Translations under genes and position numbers: made by a program
In this document: positions 54,744 through 64,000 of the stretch, one piece after another
Layout of the letters: each line of letters begins with the position of its first letter
Position numbering within the stretch: the stretch's first letter is position 1
Origin: Eutypella sp. D-1
Lineage: Eukaryota; Ascomycota; Sordariomycetes; Xylariales; Diatrypaceae
Assembly: GCA_023313575.1 (NCBI GenBank)
Contig: JAJTTP010000016.1
Span: forward strand, 372,001 to 436,000
DNA: 64,000 bases
Reading direction: 5' to 3'
The notes under the pieces: generated by a model
Told to the model about the DNA's origin: nothing
Databases searched by the model: none
The model's input: the letters and a program-made list of their open reading frames with translations, nothing else

Positions 54744-57700
54744 TTACGCGTCAATGTTCTCGAAATGGAAGGTCGGGCTTCCAGGCGTAGCGGCCTTGGC
54801 AGCGGGGGCAAGGTCATCAGGGGCGGATTCGCCGCCACTGGTGACGATGTCAACGACCTCGAGCTTGGGGATGGTCTGGCGGAGACTAGGCACGATCTCA
54901 CGGAGGGTAGCGGGCTCGTCGAAGGGCAGGAGGCGGCCTCCGGCGCCGAGCACCGCGTCCGCCGACTCGCCCGCCTCGAGGCGCCGCTTGAGGATCTGCA
55001 CGAACGGCATCGCTTTCTTGATGTCTTGCTTGTCGATGCTGCGCGTCAGCGCCTTGACGTCTACGGCGCCCGTCGCGCCCCACTGCTGCCCGACTAGCTC
55101 GATGCACTTGTCTTGCCATGCCGGCCACGACGCCGCCGTGTATATTACCAGCCGTTTCGGTTTCTTAAGATCGTAGTTTGCGCTCTTGCCCTTGGCGAGC
55201 TATATCTCAGGTGTCAGCAGCTGACCGGTTCACATGGTTTCGTGGGGTAATCGTACCTTTTTAGCCTGTTGACCTTCTGCCGCCGTGATGTTGGATGTAA
55301 CCTAATTCCTGAGTTAGCATTGCCGCCTTCCTCAGCTCCAAAATGCTTAACGGAACGGCAATAACTCACGTTTCGTACGTAGTTGAGGGCGGCGGTGATA
55401 GCCGGATCTCCAGCCTCGGCTTCGGGGTAGAGTGCGTTCTGGACACTATCACTGTGTCCGAGGACATCGCGCCAGAGGTATTCGCTGAAGTGTGGTGCCA
55501 CGGGAGTAAGGAGCAGCGCCTGGAGCTCAACGTAACGCTTGATAAGGTCCTGGTGCATCCCGATGCCCGAGGCCTTGCAGATATCTCTGTACCAGTCACG
55601 GGAAGCAATCTGCAATAATGGTCAGCGAAGTGTAAACCTTCGTGGTATGTATATGTGCTCACCAAGTCGTAGAAACCAGACTTCAGAGCCAGCTTGTAGA
55701 AGGTGGCTTCGTACTGCTTCTTCGTCTCGGCCACCAAGAGGTTCATGTCGTTGGCAAACATCTTGTCAAAGAGCTGCAACTCGCCCGTCCGCAGCTGCTT
55801 GTCGTTGGCCGTCTCCTGGCACCACCTCCTCAGCTCGTAAAGACGCAGGATTGTCGCGTTCGCGACGGTCTCCTCGAGGTTCGCGTCCTCAATACCGTCG
55901 CCAGCGTCGGCGAGCGATATCCTGGTCGCGTCGGCACCGTACTTCTCGACCGCGTCGCGCAGGGTGAGGAAGTTCCCTGTTGACTTGGACATCTTCTCGC
56001 CGTTGAGCATGAGGTGACCGTTGACGCGGATCGAGTTCAGCCAGTTGGACTCGTCGAAGATCGCCACATGGTGGTATAGGCAGAACATCAGATGGTTGTT
56101 AATGAGATCCTTGCCGGAGATACGGGCGTCCAGAGGGTACCAATAGGCGAACTCTCTCCTCATCGCCTCGAGATCTTCCTTGGGAATATCGCTATCAACG
56201 GACTGCGTGCGGTGAAAGATGTAATCCCATACGTCATCCGTCAGCTGCTCCGGCGAGATCGGCTTCGACGCTAGACCAGGCTTCTCGCCATAGATGTCGC
56301 TGTGTAGGTACTGGCATATCGTATAATAGGCCATGTATATAGTGCTGTCCGACAAGCTTTCCACCAGTTGTGAGTGATCCCATGGAAGCTTGGTACCAAG
56401 ACCAAACGAACGGGTGCAGGCCCATTGGCCTAACCAGCCCAGAGCGTGTTCAAAGGCATGTTTTGCTTCCGGATAATAGCAGTTTACTCTTCCCGACTCG
56501 ACCGCCCCCAGGGACTTCTGGTACCACTCCTCGTCACCGCCGTTCTGCGCCGATCCGTAGTTGAAATACCACTGGTCGAGATACGCCGCGACACATTCAT
56601 CTCCAGATCGGCTGATGACCAGGCCATCCGGTTCGGCGTAGGCAAAGGCCAGCCCCATGTCTAGCAGCTGTTTCCTAACCAGAGGCTTCGCATCCTGGAC
56701 AGACTTCCCCTCATAGTCACCGAACAACATAACTCCCTGGTAGAAGCCCTCCTTGTAGGCCTGTTCTTTGGCCTCAGCAAGCTGCTTGGCGTCTTTAGGC
56801 GAGTTGATCTTCATCTTCTCGCACAGGTGTTTCGCAATAAGGTCGGATGATGGTGTCTTGATAATAGGCAGGATATCATCAATTACCCACTCCTTTTGGA
56901 TGCCGTAAAATGCGGCCTTCTTGCTGAGGTCCATAGTAGTAGCGTAATCATCAGGACTGTCAGACGGAACGCACGTGACAACACCGGTACCCTTGGTGGG
57001 CTTGACAGATTCCATGGGCAGGACCCTGACACCTTTGTCATGGATCGACAGGGGTGCGTTGACCAAAGTACCAACAACGTCAGAGCCAACCAGGCTGATG
57101 ACTTTATCGTACTTGCCCCAGGGGAAGATGTTTTGGAAAGCCATGTTCCGGGCAGAGCGCTCGCTCAAGAAGAAGTATTCGTCCTTCCCACCCTCCTTAG
57201 GTACACGGTAAATCCCATACTCCACATTTGGACCAACAAAGCAGCAAGTCTGTCCGTACATAGTCTCGGGGCGGAGGGTGGCCGGGATGAAGTAGACATC
57301 AGAATCAGCGGGGATCTTGTCGCCAATGGCTTGCCTCGCCTTTTCCGACCACTCCAAAGTCTTCATTTTTATGGCGGTATACTCCTGGGTGGCGATACCC
57401 TCGCCAGCACTTCGGTCGTGGTCTAAGCAAGCCTGGCCATCCTTGGGACTGTAAACAGTATATCGCTTGCCGAATTTGATCTTGCCCATTTCCCTCATCC
57501 GGTTCATCTGCCAGCGGATCATAGAGTCGTAATAGGGGTTTGCGGGAGTGGTGACGAAGGATCTCCGCCAGTCAACGCGAGCACCGACCCCGCGGAGGTC
57601 CTCCTCGCATTTTTGAGGGAAGACAGTAAGCCAGTACTCAGACTGGGCGAACTTGTGAATCTCCTCGAGCGGGATACCGAGGGACAGCATGATCTCAAAC

Positions 57701-58321
57701 TGGTACTTGGCCTTGCCCGTCTTGGCGGCAGCCTTGCTCTTGCTCCCGCTAAACTTGCCCATGTCGGTCTTGGCAGAATCGGCACCCTCAGACTTACTTA
57801 TGCTCAGGGGCTTGAGATCCTCCACGATGTCTACCGCGCCCTCGAAGTTCTGGCCGAAAAGCTCGGCCTCCCGGGCGAGCTTATCCGCGGCGGCCTTGAT
57901 AGGCATACCGGTGCAGTGGTAGCCCTGGGGGAAAAGGGCACGCTTGCCCTGCATTCGCGCAAACCCGGTCATGAACTCGACCTTACTCCAGGTAAAGGCA
58001 TGACCGGCGTGCAGAGTACCGTTCATATAAGGAAAGGCCATGGTGGCATAGAACTTGTCTTGTTGCGCATCATTGGGACCTGGGGCGGACTGCTCGAAAA
58101 CTTTATCCTTCTCCCATTGTTCCTGGAATCGTTTCTCGTCGGCGATGAGGGTGTCGCGCTTCTCGGTCTACATTATTGAAATCATATCACATTAGCAAGG
58201 CAATTAGCACGTAGGGACCAGGAGTGGCTAAAGCCAGACTCACATTTTCCATCTTAGGCGTAACCTTCTCCAGCTTAGGAGCAAGGTCAACGACCGCGTT
58301 GGCAGAGTCTATCGTAGCCAT
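54744..58321 (-). CDS. Cytosolic leucyl-tRNA synthetase
   Basis: Five minus-strand exons (58321-58244, 58167-55663, 55609-55370, 55301-55257, 55199-54744) give 1107 aa, the normal size for eukaryotic cytosolic LeuRS. The enzyme charges tRNA-Leu with leucine in the cytosol. The ATP-binding HIGH-type motif is HAGH (79-82) within YMNGTLHAGHAF. The KMSKS motif is intact at about 751-755 (GEKMSKSTGN). The CP1 editing domain shows TGTGVVTCVPSDSPDD, which removes mis-charged amino acids. LTPVAPHFSEYLW marks the anticodon-binding helical domain, and the long C-terminal extension is the archaeal/eukaryotic type. The N-terminal exon has no mitochondrial presequence (MATIDSANAVVDLAPKLEKV), so this is the cytosolic and not the mitochondrial enzyme. 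Essential housekeeping gene; all introns keep phase. Confidence 0.95.
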
Positions 58322-59681
58322 TTTTGACGATTTACAGTCTTGAATTTGATGGTCTTAGTCTACGTCGGAGGTCTGATCATGCCAATGGAGGTGGTCGAGT
58401 GACTCGAGTCGAGACCGTTATTCCGGAAAATGTTGTCGGCCAATTCGCAAACCAAACCAGAGAGAGTCGAGGGTTCTTGATGTTGGTGTATCAAGAATGC
58501 ATCGAAGGGGCACCAAAAAATGCTTACAACAGGAGGTTGACTCAACTAAGACTCATCCAACCAGGTATGGTACTGTGGGTGTAAGGGGTGAGAGCGCCCT
58601 GGAAAATAATTCTGATAAGCTCTTATCAGCCCTTCCAGCCCATCAGCATTACCCCTCCCCCGCATTGCTCAGAGCTCAGCAGCCAACTTTGGAACGGTAC
58701 CTAGGTACAGTTGTAGTGTGCCTGTGGCTGAAGCGACCAAGTGGCTTGGTGGCCCAGTAATCTACACCGTGGCTAGTGCTTCCTAATCTAGTAAAAGGGA
58801 GGCTGACAAGATCTTGCGTTTGGATTATTAATGAAATGCATCCATACATACACCGTGCTCACTATCCCAATGCTCATGGTCGTACCCGCGCGTTGCAGGC
58901 GGTTAGACTAAAGTGTCTTCCGTCAATGTTTGGGCTTCGAGACACTATGCCACCATGAATATCATCTCTTACGCACATGATACATTGATTCTTAAACAGA
59001 CATTGGGAGTCACGGAAGCTGATTCCCGGAGGTTCTATCGCAAAGGGTGTTCGTCGAAGTCAACGACCTGTTGTGGACGAACTTACATAGACATTCCCGG
59101 CCATTAGGTGGATATAAGTAGCACCGCACCCACAAGAGATTATTGCCCCGAGCCCCGGCCTACCGACCCATATTATAGGAGGCAGGCCTACGGGATTAAT
59201 AATGGTATCCTCCATGAGTTAGTCCGGCCATCAGTTATCCGATTTTATACCTGTAGTCTTCTTGATTACTATCGGATAGGGACTCGGGAACAAATTCATT
59301 ATTATATTGATCGGTATCCTCTCTATTCCTAAATGGCGGCATTTTTCCATGTAATATCTGGGTCGGTTTTATCAATTACCCGATCCCGATTTATCGTATT
59401 CAAGTATGTAATCCTCATATGAGGTAATCGTCACTATTCCTGTTGGAGATCTTCCTATTCCCTATTCCCTATTCCCCTGCTTCCATCCTGAGGGTCACCG
59501 GTGACCCTACACTCAGTCTCACTGGATATTGTTGCATTATCGACATTCCCGTCGCAGGATGACAAATGCCAAAGTCAAACCGCAGCGATGGCCCAAGTAG
59601 AGTTACCAGCAGACTTGTATATATAAGTCTTATGCTCCCTCAATTCGTTACCATAAGCGAGAGGGCAAGCGCAATACATAG
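58322..59681. other. Divergent intergenic region
   Basis: 1.36 kb between LeuRS and the atypical SDR, holding both promoters. A TACCTAGGTA palindrome at 58698-58707 repeats the motif found three times at 32.3-32.6 kb. A short CCTATTCC repeat lies near 59455-59475. No gene is recognised. Confidence 0.55.
59617..59625 (+). promoter_or_regulatory. TATA box of the atypical SDR gene
   Basis: A TGTATATATAAG stretch about 60 bp before the ATG at 59682, in the expected position. Confidence 0.4.
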
Positions 59682-60877
59682 ATGAATCCTGAAGAGGATC
59701 TTTATGTCAAGATGTCTTCTCGTCGTAGTGTTTTCATCACAGGTGCTAATGGTAAGTCTAGCCCAGGTGTCTCGTTAGCGAACGTGAAACGACGCTCTTC
59801 CTTTGCTAACAAGATCAAGGCTACATCGGAGCTGCCGTAGCCCGGGCCTTCGTCCGCGCCGGGTGGCACGTGTACGGCCTGATCCGGCGTCCCGAAGCCG
59901 CGGCGCAACTCCTCAAAGACGAGATCGTGCCGATCGTCGGCACCCTGCCGCCTCCCGGCGCGGGCGCGGACTCACCGGATCTCGCGATCCTCTCCTCTGC
60001 GCTACATTCCCGCACCAAGACCCTGGACGTCATCGTCGGCTGTACGGAGAACACGGCGGACTACCCGACGCACTACGCGCAGGTTCTGGCGCTGTTCCGG
60101 GCCCTGGCCGCGACAAGCAACGCCGCCGGTGTCCGGCCCCTGGTACTCTGGACATCCGGGTCCAAGGACTACGGTTTCTCGCCGGTGGAAGGGACGCCGG
60201 GGCTCGCGCCGCACACGGAGGACTCGCCGCTCGAGGCGCCGGATTTCGTGATCCCGCGCGCGACGCACGCGCTCAAGATCCTCGAGCCGGACAACGCGGC
60301 GCTCTTCGACGCCGTCGTGCTAAGGCCCCCGAACGTCTACGGCTACTCCAGCAGCTACTACGGCATGATATTCGAGTGGGCGGCGCGGGCACGCGCAGAG
60401 GCGGAGGCGGACGGCGGTAGTGCCGGCTACGAAGTCGCGGTGGACCCGCGCACCATCCTCTCCGCGTTCCACGTCGACGACTGCGGCGAGGCGTACGTGG
60501 CGCTGGCGGAGCTCGCGGACCGGTCCCGCATCGCGGGCCGCGTCCTCAACGTCGGCGGCCGCGGGTACATGACCACGGGCCAGCTGCTGGACGCGCTCGC
60601 GCGCGAGTACGAGATCCCCGGTGGGTTCCGGTACACGGATAGCGAGAAGGCGCGGCGCCACGTGGCGGGCGCCGTGGGCAGCGCCATCGCTTGGAGCCAG
60701 TGGCTCGGCAGCGACGAGATCAGAAGGATTACGGGATGGACCGATCGCCGCATGCCGTTCGTCGAGAACCTTGGTGTCTACCGCCGGGCGTACGAGTGCG
60801 CTGTCGCCGCAGGCCACGACGATGTCGCTAGGGTCCAGGAGATGAGGAAGTTGTTTGATAAGTTCTGGAAGCCATAG
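59682..60877 (+). CDS. Atypical extended SDR (NAD-epimerase fold) lacking the usual Tyr-x3-Lys
   Basis: Two exons, 59682-59751 and 59820-60877, give 375 aa (365 if the second ATG at 59712 is used, which starts nearer the beta strand). The intron splits the glycine motif: TGAN|GYIG is only complete after splicing, which confirms the model. The NAD-binding domain is followed by LWTSGSKDYG and a conserved VVLRPPNVYGYSSSYYG block as in fungal NAD-dependent epimerase/dehydratase proteins. Where the catalytic YxxxK is expected, the sequence reads RATHALKILE, with no Tyr four residues before the Lys. The family I recall shares this loss, so it may bind NAD(P) as a sensor or use other chemistry. Coding GC is high. 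Substrate unknown. Confidence 0.82.
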
Positions 60878-62203
60878 TGGAAAACCGTGCCACGGTCTCT
60901 GGAGGACTTAGCTCTCACGTTGCTGTTTTGCTGGGAATTTGTACTAGACTGTGACCACCATCATAGCTACACCGGGATAGCTACACCAGGCACTACTCTC
61001 AGTTCCAGCTACTAATAACGAGAATGTAATAGGGAGAAAATATACATCTTTCCACACGTTTATCAAGACAGGTCTTAGTAGTTCATTATATCTTGGATGC
61101 TAAATAGTCAGATGGTACATCTAGTCGACCATAGCATCGACCTCATGCATGGTATCAATTGGACGATCAAGATAGGTCTCGTGTAACCCCATAGGCCTAG
61201 AATCTTGCTGGAAAATATTGTGAGTAGAGTTATTGACTTATTACTGACTGACTGACTTGATAGACTTTGTTTCCCCGGAACCATCTAGAGTGTTTCACCT
61301 TGAAGACTTACTACGGCGCGATTGATTGGCCCAAAAGATAGATAGAAGACCGAACCTTGGCAAGTTCAGACCCAGGGTAACGCAATGAGAGCATCAGAGA
61401 TGACTAATGGTCGCCAAAACGTCATCCCGTATCCAAATCCTTGCACGTAAGCGATCTCATCGATCGGCGGGGATAAGCTAGTATCACGATGGGCGAGCAA
61501 CCTCGCAGTTGAGATCAGCAGCAGGTTGGCAGGAAGGACCCTTTAACGCAAAGAGGCATGACGCCAGCGCAATTGGAGGATATCGACTTGCATCGTGCGC
61601 CTATGCACCATGGCTTGCATGCAAAAGCAGGCTGGGGAGACAAGGTTGGGACCTCGCGGTGCAGATCTCTCAGCCGGAGACAGGACGTACCGCGAGACGC
61701 ATCCTACATTCTGCTCATCTCGTCGATCTTAACCATTCAGTGGCCGCTTCTCGTGCGACTCTTAACGTCGCCGCCCAGACCCCCTTCCGGGATACCGGGG
61801 TTTTGGATCTTTGGGGGGGAAGGAGGGACGAAACAAGTTTCTAGCCACAGCTACCCTCCATTGCGACCGCCACATTCTAGGCCTGGGTGCTTGGTTGGAT
61901 ATATGACTTCATCATATCATTACGTCATACTCTGTGGCTCTCTAGAGGTAGGACGATTGGACGACTGCTTATTGTAGAGGGGCATATAAGTCGATAGATA
62001 CTGCGCACCCTTTTGGCAACGGCTCTGATATAGACCATATCCATCAACATAATAAAAAAGACAATAAACGTGACGTACATCAGAAAAGCCACGGACAGCC
62101 ACGAACAGTAAAAGCACTCTGCACCGCCTGGACTTCAATACACACGCGTACACAGAGGCAAAACCTAATCATAAAACACAAAACCGATTCTCACACACAC
62201 ACA
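60878..62203. other. Intergenic, nothing recognised
   Basis: 1.3 kb. Short open frames at 61509-61977 have no recognisable content. A CACACACA run lies immediately before the start of the next gene. Confidence 0.55.
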
Positions 62204-62593
62204 ATGTCCAACAACGAGAACACCAACAAAAACAACGGCGGCGGCGGCGGTGGCGGCCTGCTCGGCGGCGTAGTCGGAGGTCTCGACAACGTGCTGACAG
62301 GCGGCGAGAAAGCGAACGGCCAAGGCGGACTACTCGGCGGCGTCGGCGGCGCACTCAGCAGCACCACGCAGGGCGTCGGCAGCGCCCTGAACGACACCAC
62401 GCGCGGCGTCGGTGGCGCGGTAGGGCAGACGGCGTCCGGTGTCGGCAGCGCCGTCGGCCAGACTACCCAGGGCGTCGGCAATGCCGCCGGCGGCCTCACC
62501 CGCGGTGTCGGCGATACTGTTGGTGGTGTTACGGGCGCTGGACAGAAGAAGGAGGGGGGAGATGATGGTGCGTTTAAGAGTTATGGTATTTGA
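62204..62593 (+). CDS. Glycine-rich protein with five 11-residue repeats (LEA-like)
   Basis: A single-exon 129-aa protein. After an Asn/Gly-rich start (MSNNENTNKNNGG) comes a GGLLGGVVGGL / GGLLGGVGGAL pair, then five tandem 11-residue units of the form TTxGVGxAxxx (TTQGVGSALND, TTRGVGGAVGQ, TASGVGSAVGQ, TTQGVGNAAGG, LTRGVGDTVGG; DNA about 62363-62527), and a charged end QKKEGGDDGAFKSYGI. There is no signal peptide or membrane helix. The 11-residue period recalls group-3 LEA and related stress proteins, which form helices on drying, but the Gly content is higher than typical. A role in desiccation or stress tolerance is inference. The protein is almost free of aromatic residues and cysteine. 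Confidence 0.7.
   Translation: MSNNENTNKNNGGGGGGGLLGGVVGGLDNVLTGGEKANGQGGLLGGVGGALSSTTQGVGSALNDTTRGVGGAVGQTASGVGSAVGQTTQGVGNAAGGLTRGVGDTVGGVTGAGQKKEGGDDGAFKSYGI
62363..62527 (+). repeat. 33-bp coding repeat, five units
   Basis: Five diverged 33-bp units encoding the 11-residue repeats of the Gly-rich protein. The units differ at many third positions, so the array is old and selected at protein level. Confidence 0.8.
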
Positions 62594-62994
62594 GGATTCT
62601 TGGTGATATCAAGGGGGTTTTATACGGCAGGGATATATTTTGGGGGGACAATGGTATTCATGACTACGGTCGGTCACGGGCATAAAGACTATGAGATACG
62701 GGATTAAGGGTAAACAGCGAAATGTATTCAATTATCAATCACGGAGTCCATCTGCCATCAGTTCGATGACCTGACGAAGGGCGTGAATTCCCTACCTAAG
62801 CTGCAGAGTCTTCGGCCGCATTTCGTCATGGACCACCCAATCTATGGTACCTCCGTCGCTTAAGTCCTTAAACTCCGGCCAAACTCTAACATGAGACTTA
62901 CCTTCAAGTATGTCGCCTTCGAGATTTCGAGAGCTCGACCAGCTGGCTTCAGAAACTTTTTTTCCCACACCAGATCGCAACAAAGCAATCCAAC
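62594..62994. other. Intergenic, nothing recognised
   Basis: 400 bp between two same-strand genes; no supported feature. Confidence 0.55.
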
Positions 62995-64000
62995 ATGACA
63001 ACGACGCATCCACATACCTGGTTGATCACCGGCGCCTCGTCAGGCTTCGGAAAGTCCCTGGCCCGGGAAGCCCTCGACGCCGGCTACCGAGTCATCGGGA
63101 CTACGCGGAACATCAGCAGGGCCGAGGCCTCTTTTCCCGACTTCGCGTCCCGGGGCGGGATCTGGGTGGCCCTGGATCCCGCCCAGAAAGACGCCTTCGA
63201 TCGGTTCGCCGAGTGCGCGCGAGACCACGACGTCGACGTGCTCGTCAACAGCGCGGGTTTTGCCTTCATCGGTGGCGTCGAGGATACGAGGTAAAGTCCG
63301 CTGAACCACCTGGTGTTCATACTCGTCAAACCAAGCGATTGGCTGTTTGCTGATTTGGAATCCATACCTAGTGAGGACGAGGTCCGTGGGCAGATGGAAG
63401 TTAACTTCTACGGTCCCATGCGCGCCGTTCGTGCATGTTTGCCGGTCATGCGTGCGAAGGGATCCGGCCATATTATCCTCATTAGCAGCGGAGCAGGGTA
63501 AGTCGAGCTTTCCCTCATCCCCATCGCCGGACTAGGTCCGCAAACACATCGACTGACAACATTCATCACGCACACAGCTTCATAGCCCGTCCCGGACGCG
63601 GCACGTACGCGGCCAGCAAGTTCGCGGTCGAGGCGATGCACGAGTCGCTGGCGCAGGAGGTCAGCACTCTCGGCGTGAAGGTGCTGATCGTGGAACCGGG
63701 ATCGTTCCGGACCCCGTTCTCCCGCCACATCGCCACTCCGGCGCGGTACGCCGACCGCGCGAACGGCTGCAGCGACGCCTACCGCGGCACGGCGGTCGAG
63801 CAGATGGTCGCATTGACTCGGGACATGATGGACGTCCCGGACTACGTCAAGGGTGACCCGGATAAGGCGGCGCGCGCCATCCTCCGCGCCGTCGTGGACG
63901 GTCATGAGTTCCTCCGCATGCCGTTGGGGGATGACTGCGTTGAGGCGTTGGAGTCTAAAATCGGGCAGCTGCGTAGCGATCTGGAGGCTAACCGGGCGGT
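62995..64000 (+). CDS. Classical short-chain dehydrogenase/reductase, 3' end outside window
   Basis: Three exons so far (62995-63290, 63372-63497, 63578 to the edge) encode 281 residues of a classical SDR, with no stop before the window ends. The cofactor motif is TGASSGFGKS (12-21). The NNAG-type motif reads NSAG, the catalytic Ser is in ILISSGAG, and YAASK gives Tyr151 and Lys155. MEVNFYGPMRAVRACLPVMR is the usual dimer-helix segment with the active-site Asn. VEPGSFRTPF is the PG motif after strand 6. All catalytic residues are present. The Arg in GTTRN after strand 2 suggests NADPH. The intron at 63291-63371 removes a stretch that would otherwise bring a stop. Substrate unknown; C-terminus not seen. 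Confidence 0.87.

Noticed and set aside
55539..58179. Long plus-strand frames opposite the LeuRS gene
   Set aside because: They are antisense shadows of a conserved gene with clear motifs on the minus strand.

Overview
The window looks like nuclear DNA of a filamentous ascomycete (Pezizomycotina, probably Sordariomycetes). The genes are separate and monocistronic, with short introns (about 45-165 nt) that have GTAAGT-like donors and CTAAC-like branch points. The protein families are typical of moulds: HET, Clr5, SAT4/rhodopsin-like, DUF7580 and the fungal C2H2 'ankyrin-associated' zinc-finger family. A block of about 1.9 kb carries strong C-to-T/G-to-A decay typical of repeat-induced point mutation (RIP). 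No bacterial operon, CRISPR array, rRNA or convincing tRNA was seen.

Layout. 1-16 kb: the C-terminus of the ribosome-biogenesis factor Utp22, a secreted GH43/CBM35 galactan hydrolase, a Clr5-domain protein, an extended SDR reductase, a single-pass Ser/Thr-rich membrane protein and an F-box/YccV protein. 16-22 kb: a HET-domain protein convergent with a GH31 alpha-glucosidase-like enzyme. 22.6-24.5 kb: RIP-mutated repeat DNA with two recognisable direct copies. 25-36 kb (accessory): a lone cytochrome P450, a small MITE with TA target duplication, a small unknown gene, a DUF7580 gene, a divergent C2H2 gene whose tail is broken, and a hAT-type MITE with perfect 8-bp target duplications. 36-50 kb: two small secreted proteins, a large three-helix membrane protein, a secreted type-B carboxylesterase and a SAT4-type 7TM protein. 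51-64 kb: a low-complexity membrane protein, cytosolic leucyl-tRNA synthetase (LeuRS), an atypical SDR, a glycine-rich 11-residue-repeat protein and a classical SDR cut by the window edge.

How the genes work together. Housekeeping genes (Utp22, F-box/YccV, LeuRS) are interspersed with accessory genes. The enzymes point to plant-polysaccharide and ester degradation (GH43, GH31, carboxylesterase) and redox chemistry (P450, three SDRs), but there is no polyketide, peptide or terpene synthase, so this is not a recognisable secondary-metabolite cluster. HET, DUF7580 and the C2H2 family are all linked to fungal self/non-self or signalling repertoires. The 28.8-35 kb segment (small helical gene, pseudokinase-like DUF7580 gene, divergent C2H2 gene, bracketed by two MITEs) is the best candidate for an undescribed module. 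Exon coordinates were derived by hand from splice signals and reading-frame continuity and have no transcript support.
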